DNA of 64,000 nt from Fusobacterium ulcerans ATCC 49185 (GCF_900683735.1 NZ_LR215979.1:1116001-1180000), one strand, 5' to 3'; shown: positions 8,952 to 16,721, counted from the stretch's first letter. The notes: a model not told the origin generated them from the letters alone. Numbers and translations are program-made.

Positions 8952-9932
8952 ATGCAGAAAAAATTGAACTTAGCTAATTTTCCAACTAAAATAGAAAAAT
9001 TAGAAAAAATTTCAAAAGAATCAGGAATAAATATTTACCTAAAAAGAGATGATCAGACAGGATCAGAGATATCTGGAAATAAAATCAGAAAATTAGAATA
9101 TTCTATATATGAAGCTATAGAAAATGGTTGTGATACATTGATTACTTGTGGAGGTATACAATCTAATCATGCAAGAGCTACAGCAGCAGCAGGAATAAAA
9201 CTTGGGATGAGGGCAATACTTGTATTGAGATCAGATGAAATACCAGAGCTTGAGGGAAACTATTTTCTAGATAAAGTCATAGGTGCAGATGTAAGAATAA
9301 TATCAAGTGATGATTATAGAGAGAGAAGAGCTGAAATTATGGAGGATATTAAAGCTGAATCTGATGCTGAAGGGCATAAAGCATATATAATTCCAGAAGG
9401 AGCATCCAATGGAATAGGGAGTCTTGGATATTATTCATTCATGGAAGAAATCAAAGAGCAAGAAAAGGAACTTGGAATAAAGTTTGATAGAATAGTTGCA
9501 GCAGTAGGTTCTGGAGGAACTTATGCAGGACTTTGTATGGGAAATGCAGAATTTTTCAATGGAGAAAAGAAAATTACAGGATTCAACGTATGTGATGATG
9601 CAGAATTTTTTAAGAAAAGATCTGAGGAAATAATAGAGGAAGCTCAAAAATATTTAGACAAGAGTATCTTTGTAAAAGCAGAAGATATGGATATAATAGA
9701 TGGATATGTAGGAATAGGTTATGCACAAAGCAGACCTGAAGAGTTAGAGTTTATTCAGAAGACTGCTAAAAAAGAAGGGGTAATATTTGATCCAGTATAT
9801 ACTGGAAAAGCTATGTATGGAATGATGAATGAGATAGAAAAAGGAACTTTTGAAAAAGGGGAAAATATATTATTTATTCATACAGGAGGATTGTTTGGAA
9901 TATTCTCTAAAAGGAATCAATTTAAATTTTAA
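8952..9932 (+). CDS. D-cysteine desulfhydrase / ACC deaminase family PLP enzyme
   Basis: This 326-residue fold-type II PLP enzyme has the family hallmark GNKIRKLEY with the PLP lysine at K44, the CGGIQSNHARATAAAG segment that binds the substrate carboxylate, and a glycine-rich AAVGSGGTYAGL loop holding the cofactor phosphate. Relatives split D-cysteine to pyruvate, H2S and ammonia, or deaminate ACC. In a sigma-54 operon with a glutaredoxin-like protein and a transporter, D-cysteine or a related beta-substituted amino acid is the likely substrate. AAGGAG precedes the ATG at a 10-base gap from the upstream gene. Confidence 0.85.
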   Translation: MQKKLNLANFPTKIEKLEKISKESGINIYLKRDDQTGSEISGNKIRKLEYSIYEAIENGCDTLITCGGIQSNHARATAAAGIKLGMRAILVLRSDEIPELEGNYFLDKVIGADVRIISSDDYRERRAEIMEDIKAESDAEGHKAYIIPEGASNGIGSLGYYSFMEEIKEQEKELGIKFDRIVAAVGSGGTYAGLCMGNAEFFNGEKKITGFNVCDDAEFFKKRSEEIIEEAQKYLDKSIFVKAEDMDIIDGYVGIGYAQSRPEELEFIQKTAKKEGVIFDPVYTGKAMYGMMNEIEKGTFEKGENILFIHTGGLFGIFSKRNQFKF

Positions 9933-9968
9933 GGTTAAAGTATAAAACAACGTAAAAGGAGAAGGACA

Positions 9969-11207
9969 ATGGCAGAAAATAAGAAGAAAAGTGTGTGGGA
10001 AGCATATAGATTTTCCATTATATTAGTGGGAGCTATATTAGTAGGAAGTTTAATTGGAATAAAAATGGGGACTAAGGCAGTTATGTTCAAACCTTTAGGG
10101 GATTTATTTATAAATGGAATGTTCATGGTAGTAGTACCTTTGGTTTTTGTTACAATAAGTGGTTCAATATCAGCAATGAGTGATATGGCAAGATTGGGAA
10201 AAATATTGAAAAGTCTTTTATTAGTATTTGTATCTACTGGAGCAGTAGCTGGGGTACTTGTTCTGATTGTAGTAAATATTTTTCCACCAGCAAAAGGGGT
10301 AGTACTTAGTATGCCTGCTGCTGAAGCATTGAAGCCATTTTCTACAGGAAGTCAAATAGTATCTGCTCTTACAGTTACAGATTTTCCAGAACTTATATCA
10401 AGAAAAAATATGCTTCCATTAATACTATTCTCATTAGTGTTTGGAATGTGTGTAAATGCAATAGGTGAAAAAGGAAAAATAATAGCTGGAGGGCTTGAGG
10501 CATTATCTGAAGTGTTCCTAAAAATAATAGGATTGTTAATGTATTATGCACCTATTGGACTTGGAGCTTATTTTGCTGCCTTAGTAGGAGAACATGGAAA
10601 GGAACTTATTGGTTCTTATGCAAGAGCATTGGCAATATACTATCCTTTATGTTTTGTATATATGGCTACTGCTTTCCCTGTATATGCATATATTTCTGGG
10701 GGAATGAATGGAGTAAGAGCTTTGAAACATGTAATATCTCCAGCAGTTACTGCTGTTGCTACTCAAAGCAGTATAGCCACACTCCCAGTAAACTTAGAAG
10801 CTTGTGAAAATATAGGTGTACCAAAAGATATAAGAGAGATAGTACTTCCAATTGGAGCTACTGCACATATGGATGGAACTGTACTTAGTACTATATTAAA
10901 AATATCTTTTCTGTTTGGAATATTCCAAATACCATTTGCAGGTGTAGGAACTTATGTAAGTGCAATAATGCTGGCAATAGCTGGTGGAGTAGTAATGTCA
11001 GGAGTACCTGGTGGGGGACTTATTGGGGAAATGTTAATAGTAACTATGTATGGATTTCCACCAGAAGCATTTCCTATTATAGCTACAATAGGATATCTTG
11101 TTGATCCTCCTGCTACAATGATAAATGCAAGTGGAGATACATTAGCATCTATGCTTGTAACTAGATTCGTAGAGGGAAAAGACTGGATGAAAAGAAACTT
11201 AGGATAA
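9969..11207 (+). CDS. Dicarboxylate/amino acid:cation symporter (DAACS/SDF family)
   Basis: This 412-residue membrane carrier has the GltPh-like signatures: a serine-rich hairpin (TQSSIATLPVN), the MDGT sodium/substrate motif in ATAHMDGTVLST, and a second hairpin loop, MSGVPGGGLIGE. The C-terminal segment DPPATMINASGD matches the substrate-binding helix. It would import an amino acid or dicarboxylate with Na+ or H+. As the last gene of the sigma-54 operon, it probably brings in the substrate of the desulfhydrase (cysteine/cystine or a related amino acid); this is inferred from context. AAAGGAGAAGG precedes the ATG. Confidence 0.9.
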   Translation: MAENKKKSVWEAYRFSIILVGAILVGSLIGIKMGTKAVMFKPLGDLFINGMFMVVVPLVFVTISGSISAMSDMARLGKILKSLLLVFVSTGAVAGVLVLIVVNIFPPAKGVVLSMPAAEALKPFSTGSQIVSALTVTDFPELISRKNMLPLILFSLVFGMCVNAIGEKGKIIAGGLEALSEVFLKIIGLLMYYAPIGLGAYFAALVGEHGKELIGSYARALAIYYPLCFVYMATAFPVYAYISGGMNGVRALKHVISPAVTAVATQSSIATLPVNLEACENIGVPKDIREIVLPIGATAHMDGTVLSTILKISFLFGIFQIPFAGVGTYVSAIMLAIAGGVVMSGVPGGGLIGEMLIVTMYGFPPEAFPIIATIGYLVDPPATMINASGDTLASMLVTRFVEGKDWMKRNLG

Positions 11208-11232
11208 TAGATATAGACACCCTAAAATAAGG

Positions 11233-11262
11233 AGAGGCGGACGAAAGTTTGTCTCTTTTTTT
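11233..11262 (+). terminator. Intrinsic terminator of the sigma-54 operon
   Basis: AGAGGCGGAC and GTTTGTCTCT form a 10-bp stem (with G-T pairs) closed by a GAAA tetraloop and followed by a T run. Confidence 0.85.
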
Positions 11263-11370
11263 ATTTCTTAGGAAATTATAATTTGATAAATTTGTTGAAA
11301 AAATAAAAAATATTAATTATTTTGTATTCATACTAGATATATTAATTGAATAAGATTAAAATTGACAGCA

Positions 11371-11395
11371 CAAAAAAGCTGATTGTTAATCAGCT
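11371..11395 (-). terminator. Terminator of the IS91-type transposase
   Basis: On the minus strand AGCTGATT and AATCAGCT form an 8-bp stem with a 3-base loop followed by TTTTTTG, just past the transposase stop. Confidence 0.75.
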
Positions 11396-11397
11396 AT

Positions 11398-12606
11398 TTA
11401 GCGATATTCTTTCCAGCAAATGGAGCCTGTATGTATATTAAAATATGATATTTTTTTAACTTTCATTCTGGTATTACATTTAAAACAATAAAAAGGATTT
11501 ACTCCAAAAGCTTTCCATATTTCAAGCTGATAAAAAGTAAAATTGGAATATTTAGAGACATATTTTCTCATGAATTTCATGATGTTTTTAAGTTCTGATT
11601 TAATATTTCTAGAATAGATTCCAAAGCGCCTAATCATTTTGAAATGTTTAGGGGGAATGTGAATAATTAATTTGGAAAGAAATGTTTCTGCATCTAAAGT
11701 AAGCTCAATTCTTTGTTTATCATCAGCAAGACTTTCATAATAGAAAGTAACCTTATTATCATAAAAATCAATAATTTTATATTCTGCGATAGGAGCTCTT
11801 GCTAGATATCTGCCAATATATTTAATTGCATAAATATTATTATTTAAATCATTTTTTGCAACATTGAAAAAGAATCTTGTATTTTTGCGATAAAGGTAGT
11901 TAGCAGCAGCATAAGCTTTAGCTTTAATTTCAGGCTTGTCATAATTTCCAGATTTAACAATATCAATAACCATTTTTTTCCATTGTCCAGCAATGGAATT
12001 GACATGAAAATATTTTTTTTCAAGAAATTGGTAGTTTTTATTGAAACCACCTAAAGTAACAATAGCATGAATATGAGGGTTCCATTTAAGATCGCGTCCA
12101 AAGGTGTGAATAACAGTAATCAATCCATAATGAATGATATCTGAGTTAGTAAAGTATTTAGAAGAATATTTTGAAATTTTATGAATTCTTTGATTTTTTG
12201 CTTTAATGTTATGAAATTGATATTTAAAAACATCATTAACAGCATAAGCAAGCTTAGTTAAAAGATCTCTATCATAGAAGAAAAACATTCTAAGTTCTTC
12301 AGGAATAGTAAAAAGGACACTTCTATGTTTAACATCAATAAGAGAAGTGGAAGTTTTTTCAGTTCAAAGAGCAGAATAACGTTTACCGCAGGAAGGACAA
12401 AATCTAGATTTACAAGTAACTTTAATTTTATGTGCATCATGACAATTAGGGCATTGAAGAGAGAGAAAAGATTTATCAATAGAACAAGCTAAGAATTTTT
12501 GAATAGTCTGTTTAACATCCTCAAAATGCTCATTTTTAAAATATTTCTTGATTTTACCTAAAAGATTTGTTATATTGATTTTAGAGATAATATGTTTGAT
12601 TTGCAT
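11398..12606 (-). pseudogene. IS91-family (HUH, Y2-type) transposase broken by an in-frame TGA
   Basis: One continuous minus-strand frame of 402 codons is interrupted by a single TGA at 12364-12366 (codon 81). The first part has a transposase zinc-binding cluster, CPNC...CKSRFCPSC. The rest has the HUH motif NPHIHAIVT, the YIGRYLAR segment expected to hold catalytic tyrosine, and the family's HFKMIRRFGIYSR. Reading through the stop gives SAL-stop-TEKTSTSLIDVKHRSVLF, where TGG (Trp) fits the family, so a TGG to TGA change is likely. There is no other lesion, so inactivation is recent. AAGGAGA precedes the ATG at 12606. Confidence 0.88.
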
Positions 12607-12657
12607 GTATGTCTCCTTTGTATAATTAGGGTGGTAACTATATTATACAAAAAAGAG

Positions 12658-12700
12658 AGCTGAGTAAAACATTTTTTTAAATGTTACTCAGCTTTTTTTA
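12658..12700 (+). terminator. Hairpin with T tail at the upstream end of the IS
   Basis: AGCTGAGT and ACTCAGCT plus AACATTT and AAATGTT form a stem with a 2-base bulge and a 4-base loop, then a T run. It may be an IS end structure, a terminator shielding the IS from outside transcription, or both. Confidence 0.65.
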
Positions 12701-12737
12701 TTTTTTTGGAGAATAAAAGAAAACGAAACTTTATATA

Positions 12738-12768
12738 TTGACAAAGTTGTATTTGTGAGGTATATAAT
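12738..12768 (+). promoter_or_regulatory. Sigma-70 promoter of the orphan gene
   Basis: A perfect TTGACA is followed 17 bases later by TATATA (or 19 bases by TATAAT), just upstream of the gene at 12793. Confidence 0.75.
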
Positions 12769-12792
12769 TATTAAAAGAGGAGGTATTTTAAA

Positions 12793-13143
12793 GTGGAAGA
12801 ATATATAATACTAGAATTTATAGATTACACAGATGACCATTGGAAATACTTTATAAAATTTGAAGAGGGAGAAGAATATAACTGGTATATAACTTGTAAG
12901 TTCCCAAACAACAGAAAACATTTAATAAAAGTTGATTTAAAAGATGAGAAAAGCTTGAAAAAATGTATGAACCAAATTTTTAATGATAACAGCAGATATT
13001 ATGAAATAGACTGGTTGAATGGAGTAGAAATAGTAAAAAAACTCTTGAAGAAAAGGTCAGGTAGAGTAATATCTTTTGAAGAATTAAAAAGAGAAATGAA
13101 AATATTGGAAGAGATAATCAATAAACATAATGAAACACAATAA
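12793..13143 (+). CDS. Hypothetical protein, 116 residues
   Basis: The start is GTG, with an AGAGGAGG ribosome site 8 bases upstream and a consensus promoter in front, so the gene is probably expressed. The product is soluble, acidic at the N-terminus and lysine-rich at the C-terminus, with many aromatic residues (HWKYFIKF, YNWYITCKF) and a predicted C-terminal helix. I do not recognise the family. It sits between a decayed IS and decayed repeats, so it is accessory DNA. Confidence 0.6.
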   Translation: MEEYIILEFIDYTDDHWKYFIKFEEGEEYNWYITCKFPNNRKHLIKVDLKDEKSLKKCMNQIFNDNSRYYEIDWLNGVEIVKKLLKKRSGRVISFEELKREMKILEEIINKHNETQ

Positions 13144-13219
13144 TCAGAAGAAATATTAAAAAGTAAAATATTTTTTAGGAAATAAAAATGAGAATGGAGA
13201 AATAAATCAACATTATGAG

Positions 13220-13460
13220 AGATAGCAATTAGAAAAAATAGGATATTTTTCAAAAAAAGAAATTGAAATAAAAAAATAAGATAAATATGTATAATAAATA
13301 CAATAATTGGTGAAGATATTATAAAATAATTGTTTATTAAAGAAAAAATATAAAAGATGGAAATAAATATGTACAATATATACAGCGATTGGGAAGAGCA
13401 AAAAATATAGTATTTCTCAAAGAAAAAAATCGTTTTAAAAATAAAATGCGGATATTTAAG
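13220..13460 (+). repeat. Three decayed tandem copies of a ~82-bp unit
   Basis: Units beginning near 13220, 13302 and 13384 share an ATTGG-GAAGA start, a TATTTCTCAAAGAAAAAAAT-like middle and a GAAATAAATATGTACAATATATAC-like end. Read in one frame the last unit gives DWEEQK-I-stop-YFSKK, like a short protein repeat with stops. This looks like the debris of a tandem-repeat gene. It fills most of the 13144-13705 gap. Confidence 0.45.
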
Positions 13461-13464
13461 AATG

Positions 13465-13497
13465 ATGTCAGAAAAAAATCTGACATTTTTTTATTTT
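13465..13497 (+). terminator. Intrinsic terminator downstream of the decayed repeats
   Basis: ATGTCAGA and TCTGACAT form an 8-bp stem around an A6 loop, followed by a T7 run. Another small hairpin without a T tail (AAGGGC / GCCCTT) is at 13539-13558. Confidence 0.8.
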
Positions 13498-13606
13498 TTG
13501 AAATTATATTTTTTTTATTTTTTCATCCCTGTGTTTTCAAGGGCTATTTTATGCCCTTAAATTAAACTATATACAAGAATAGTTATTGTATGCTAATATA
13601 TATTTC

Positions 13607-13660
13607 TGTTTACCAAAAACAAACATAGGGATTAAAACTTGTTTGTATAGAGTGTTAATG
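13607..13660. promoter_or_regulatory. Inverted repeat AAACAAACATA / TTGTTTGTAT before the replication-like module
   Basis: The two arms flank about 18 bases and lie 50-90 bases before the start at 13706. This is the position of an operator or autoregulatory site. The link to the module is inferred. Confidence 0.35.
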
Positions 13661-13705
13661 TAAAAAAGATTTATAAATATTATTAAAAAATTACAGGAGT
13701 GAGAA

Positions 13706-14644
13706 ATGAATAATACTAGAAGCACAAGAAATCAGCCATTCTGCTGGCAGGAGAAAAAAATATTACGATTACTGAGATGTCGGTATGAGGGAAAAGAACA
13801 TGACAAGCTTAGAAATTTGTATTTAACTCTTACTGAAATCTATAGTGATTTTAATGGGAAAACTATAAAGTACTATACTGAAACAATAGCTAAATATAGT
13901 GGATTGAGTAAAGCATGGATTCCAAAAGGACTAAAAATATTTGAAGATTTAAAAATAATTTTCCTTGTGGAAGAAAAAGAGAATGGAAGATTCAAAGGAA
14001 AAAGTTTAGTATTCACTCCTGAAAATATTGATGAAATAAGTATTTCTACCGTTAAGTTAAAATCCAGTAACGGGAGAACCGTTAATGGTTTTTTGCTTAC
14101 ATCAGAAGATATTTATCTTTTAGAAGATAATAAAAGAATAGAAGATATAAATAATACACACACAGAAGAGAAAGAAAAAAATACAAATAATGCGCTTTCA
14201 GAAAAAGATACAAGTAATATTTCTGTAAAAAAGCAAGAAGACAAAGTTATTGAGAAAACAGAAGAGAACAAAGAAAATATTGCAGATATACCAGTGTTGA
14301 TACAGCAGATATTAAAAAAATACAGAGATTTAGGACTGCCGGATTTTAAATATCCTCCAGAGAACCATATTATCTTGAGGGTGTATAGAGAGCTAGGAAT
14401 TGCAAAGCTGTATGAAGCACTGACATTGATAGCTCAATCTGAATTTGTAAAAAACAATATGAGTATAAATGCAATATTTAAAATTGAAAATCTTAAAAAG
14501 GCTCTCAATGGAAATTTTAAAGATAAAGCAAATAGAATAAAGAATACCTATGAAAACAAGAAAGAGTTTGAAAGACCAGCATATGAGAATACTACAGGGG
14601 ACTTTATAAAAGACTTGCTCAATGGAGTAAATGGAGAAAAATAA
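13706..14644 (+). CDS. Phage/plasmid replication-initiator-like protein with N-terminal winged helix
   Basis: This 312-residue protein has an N-terminal winged-helix-like domain (about 15-110) with a YTETIAKYSGLSKAWIPKGLKIFEDLKII helix-turn-helix pattern. A charged, low-complexity linker (about 145-195) follows, then a C-terminal helical domain of the DnaD/replisome-organiser style. It overlaps the start of the DnaC-like gene by 14 bases, the gene order of phage replication modules, so origin binding and loader recruitment are its likely roles. Ribosome site CAGGAGTGAG precedes the ATG. The family assignment rests on layout and context and is not certain. Confidence 0.6.
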   Translation: MNNTRSTRNQPFCWQEKKILRLLRCRYEGKEHDKLRNLYLTLTEIYSDFNGKTIKYYTETIAKYSGLSKAWIPKGLKIFEDLKIIFLVEEKENGRFKGKSLVFTPENIDEISISTVKLKSSNGRTVNGFLLTSEDIYLLEDNKRIEDINNTHTEEKEKNTNNALSEKDTSNISVKKQEDKVIEKTEENKENIADIPVLIQQILKKYRDLGLPDFKYPPENHIILRVYRELGIAKLYEALTLIAQSEFVKNNMSINAIFKIENLKKALNGNFKDKANRIKNTYENKKEFERPAYENTTGDFIKDLLNGVNGEK

Positions 14645-15452
14645 GATGATAAAATGTCAATTTTGTGGGAAAGTGTATATGAAAAATCCATATAAGTATA
14701 TGGATTCTCTTCCAGAGATTTTTAAAAAGAATCTGGAATATATACCAGCCTGTAATTGTCTGGAAGAAAGTAAAACAAGGGAACTGGAGGAATTGGAAAG
14801 GAAGAGGATGCAGGAATGTATGAAAAACAGGATGAAAAAGTGTAAGGATATTTCTGTGATGGATGAAAAATTCGCAAGAAGCAGATTTGAAAGGGCTGAT
14901 ATGAAAAGTGATTATATGCAGCTGTCAAAAAGATATGCAGAGAGCTTTATGAGCAAGGACAAAAAAGAAGGAATGCTCCTGTATGGAGGAGTAGGAACAG
15001 GAAAGACATTTGCAAGTGCCTGTATAGCTAATTATCTCATGGAAAGAGGAAAGACTGTATTGGTAATTAATCTAGGACTGTATTTTAACAAACTGACTAT
15101 GGAGTGGGGAGAAGCTGAGAAAGTAGTTCTGGAGCAGACAGAGAAATGCGACTTGATGATTATTGATGATTTCGGCAGTGAAAAAGGACTGGATAGAAAT
15201 CAAACAGGATGGAGGGCTGAAAAGATATACAATCTCATTGATGGGAGATACAGAAGCGAGAAGCCCCTTATAATTTCAACAAATTTGAATTTCAGCGCAG
15301 ATGAGGGAAAATGCGAGTTAAGCGAGAAATTCTCTACACAAGGGCAGAACAGGATAAGGGACAGAATAATAGATATGTGTTTTCCAGTAGAAGTAACAGG
15401 GAAGAGCAGAAGGGGAATGACCCAGAAGAGATTTGCAGAATTTATATCTTAA
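14631..15452 (+). CDS. DnaC-like helicase-loader ATPase
   Basis: This 273-residue protein has an N-terminal cysteine cluster (C9, C12, C41, C43) that resembles a zinc site, then an AAA+ core. The core has Walker A GGVGTGKT (119-126), Walker B LMIIDDFGSEKG (D179-D180) and sensor-1 PLIISTNL. This is the DnaC/IstB layout of phage helicase loaders; the upstream initiator-like gene favours DnaC over an IstB transposition helper. The start may be 14631 or the in-frame ATG at 14646; both have GGAG nearby. No helicase or integrase is found in the window. Confidence 0.82.
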   Translation: MEKNKMIKCQFCGKVYMKNPYKYMDSLPEIFKKNLEYIPACNCLEESKTRELEELERKRMQECMKNRMKKCKDISVMDEKFARSRFERADMKSDYMQLSKRYAESFMSKDKKEGMLLYGGVGTGKTFASACIANYLMERGKTVLVINLGLYFNKLTMEWGEAEKVVLEQTEKCDLMIIDDFGSEKGLDRNQTGWRAEKIYNLIDGRYRSEKPLIISTNLNFSADEGKCELSEKFSTQGQNRIRDRIIDMCFPVEVTGKSRRGMTQKRFAEFIS

Positions 15453-15530
15453 AAAATTCAAGGGGAAAAATGGGAAGAGAGTATACAAAAGAAAAACAAA
15501 GGGATATAAACCTAAAAGGAGAGGTGCAAA

Positions 15531-15770
15531 ATGACTAGAGAAGATTATATGTGTCAAAAATTAGGAAGTCTTTCAAATTTTGATAAACTGCTGGTAGAGA
15601 AAATGGTGGAGCAACTTGGAGAATGGGCAACAATAGAGGAAGCAGCCAAGTATTTTAAAAGACATAAAAATATTATTTATGACAAAGTGGAAGGAGGAGA
15701 AGTTCTCAATAGAAGAATTGGAAATAAAATTTTAATTTATACAAGGAGCTTGATTTTTTTGATGGAATAA
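15531..15770 (+). CDS. Excisionase-like helix-turn-helix protein
   Basis: This 79-residue protein carries WATIEEAAKYFKRHKNIIYDKVEGGEVLNRRIGNKILI, the layout of HTH_17/excisionase DNA-binding domains, with a helix-turn-helix followed by a small wing. AAGGAGAGG precedes the ATG. It follows the DnaC-like gene by 78 bases. It could be a directionality factor or a small regulator of the accessory element; no partner integrase is in view. Confidence 0.65.
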   Translation: MTREDYMCQKLGSLSNFDKLLVEKMVEQLGEWATIEEAAKYFKRHKNIIYDKVEGGEVLNRRIGNKILIYTRSLIFLME

Positions 15771-15782
15771 TTTTGAGAGCTT

Positions 15783-15818
15783 CACAATTTGTAACAAATT
15801 GTAACAATTCGTCACTGT
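15783..15818. repeat. Direct repeat TTGTAACAA x2
   Basis: Two adjacent copies of TTGTAACAA (AATTTGTAACAAATTGTAACAATT) lie upstream of the small orphan gene and could be a protein-binding site. Confidence 0.35.
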
Positions 15819-15847
15819 TTAATTGCTGTCATCCAGAGTATCATATA

Positions 15848-15875
15848 CCTATGGAAACAACAAAAACATAGGAGG
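15848..15875 (+). promoter_or_regulatory. Hairpin overlapping a ribosome binding site
   Basis: CCTATG (15848-15853) and CATAGG (15867-15872) can pair, and the second arm overlaps the AGGAGG that serves ATG 15883. It could limit translation. Confidence 0.35.
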
Positions 15876-15882
15876 TAACAAA

Positions 15883-16200
15883 ATGGCATCAGAAGAAAAT
15901 CAAGTAATTTTAACAGTGGTACAAAAGGAAATTGTAAAGGTAGAAAATGCAATCAAGAGAGAAAAGGCTATATTGAAAAATATAGACGACATCACAGCAA
16001 CACTTGAACATATAGGAGAATTAGTGGAGGCAGGAACAGCATTTCCAGAAAATTCAGCATATGAATCATATACTGACTGGCAGGAAAGCGCAGAGAAAGA
16101 AATTAAGTCTTACAACACTTCACTGGGAACAATAGACAAGTACAGAAGTTTACTTGCAGCATACAGCTTTTATGTAAAAAATAATACACCAGAAGCATAG
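15883..16200 (+). CDS. Hypothetical helical protein, 105 residues
   Basis: The chosen ATG has AGGAGG 7 bases upstream; an upstream in-frame TTG at 15823 lacks a site. The product is mostly alpha-helical (VVQKEIVKVENAIKREKAILKNI; EKEIKSYNTSLGTIDKYRSLLAAY) and has no signal peptide. I do not recognise the family. It lies at the end of the replication-like module and may belong to it. Confidence 0.6.
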   Translation: MASEENQVILTVVQKEIVKVENAIKREKAILKNIDDITATLEHIGELVEAGTAFPENSAYESYTDWQESAEKEIKSYNTSLGTIDKYRSLLAAYSFYVKNNTPEA

Positions 16201-16225
16201 TTTTAATATTTAAAAGGAGGCAGTC

Positions 16226-16291
16226 ATGAAATGGGTGGTAATAAGAATTCTAAAATATATTATCTGTATTTTCAGCCTTAGGAAAAAATAG
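16226..16291 (+). CDS. Possible small hydrophobic peptide, 21 residues
   Basis: ATG 16226 has an excellent AAAAGGAGG site 5 bases upstream. The peptide reads MKWVVIRILKYIICIFSLRK plus a final K: one hydrophobic helix with positive ends. A strong terminator begins 8 bases after its stop. The perfect ribosome site and tight terminator suggest it is real; similar peptides can be membrane toxins, but nothing shows that here. Confidence 0.45.
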   Translation: MKWVVIRILKYIICIFSLRKK

Positions 16292-16298
16292 TAAAGAG

Positions 16299-16330
16299 AA
16301 TCCTCAGTATAGTTTACTGGGGATTTTTTA
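16299..16330 (+). terminator. Intrinsic terminator closing the replication-like module
   Basis: AATCCTCAGTA and TACTGGGGATT form an 11-bp stem with a 5-base loop, then TTTTT. It isolates the module from the autotransporters. Confidence 0.85.
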
Positions 16331-16353
16331 ATTAGTGAATAATTTTAAAGGAT

Positions 16354-16380
16354 GCACATTTGTATATAAAGGTGAGCAGG
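16354..16380. repeat. Third, diverged palindromic site upstream of switch A
   Basis: GCACATTTGTATATAAAGGTG resembles the reverse complement of the right-hand site at 16599-16624 (both share ATAAAGGTG next to an A/T-rich centre). It lies 50 bases outside the 195-bp element in inverted orientation to that site. Confidence 0.4.
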
Positions 16381-16429
16381 TGAAGTTGGAATTATTGAAA
16401 GTTTAGCAGAAGAAAAAGAAATAAAAAAA

Positions 16430-16624
16430 GTTCTCTTTTATACATAAAGGAGAACACTAACTACTTAATTGTTATTAAAAAAACCTTTAACCCATACTTT
16501 GAACACTTAATATCTATGATAGATAATACCTTAAATTTAATAAAAAGTCAATATTTAATCTGCAAATAATATTCTTTAAAATTGAAAAATGTTAGCAAGT
16601 ACACCTTTATGTATAAATACGAAC
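16430..16624. promoter_or_regulatory. Putative invertible promoter switch A, 195 bp
   Basis: Two 26-bp sites, 16430-16455 and 16599-16624, lie in inverted orientation. Each is itself nearly palindromic: the left site is GTTCTCTTTTAT, AC, ATAAAGGAGAAC. Between them the minus strand has TTGACT (16546-16551), a 17-base spacer and TATTAT (16523-16528), a near-consensus sigma-70 promoter now reading leftward. Inversion would point it at the autotransporter gene at 16722. The element is the same length as the one at 24060-24254, and the promoter sits at the same internal offset. The switch function is inferred. Confidence 0.65.
16523..16551 (-). promoter_or_regulatory. Sigma-70 promoter inside switch A (OFF orientation)
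   Basis: The minus strand reads TTGACT, 17 bases, TATTAT. The spacer ends TTAAATTTAAGG, identical to the matching part of the promoter in switch B. Confidence 0.75.
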
Positions 16625-16721
16625 AGTTGTTGAATATAATTATGAAGTTTTTATACGGATTTGAGAAGAATATACAGGTACTTTTTTTAAAAAATTGAAT
16701 TGAAATTTATGGAGGGGAAAG

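Larger units (their letters stand above)
11371..12700 (-). mobile_element. IS91-like insertion sequence (approximate limits)
   Basis: The limits are taken from the two hairpins that bracket the transposase gene (11371-11395 and 12658-12700). IS91-family elements have no terminal inverted repeats and often carry hairpins near the ends. I see no clear target duplication, so the true ends are uncertain. Confidence 0.55.

Noticed and set aside
12364-12366. TGA read as tryptophan (recoding)
   Set aside because: Other genes here use TGG for tryptophan and none has an internal TGA; mutation is the simpler reading.
15311-15538. 75-residue open frame overlapping the end of the DnaC-like gene
   Set aside because: It lies mostly inside the DnaC-like frame in another phase, has no ribosome site and encodes charged low-complexity sequence.
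2201-16330. Shared AATCCTCAG...CTGGGGATT stem at 2201 and 16299 as a mobile or regulatory repeat
   Set aside because: Both are ordinary terminators and similarity ends with the stem; chance or common terminator sequence explains it.
16430-16624. MITE explanation for the two 195-bp elements
   Set aside because: No target-site duplication is visible at either copy, and conservation falls on a promoter and the end sites rather than on the whole element. It is not fully excluded.
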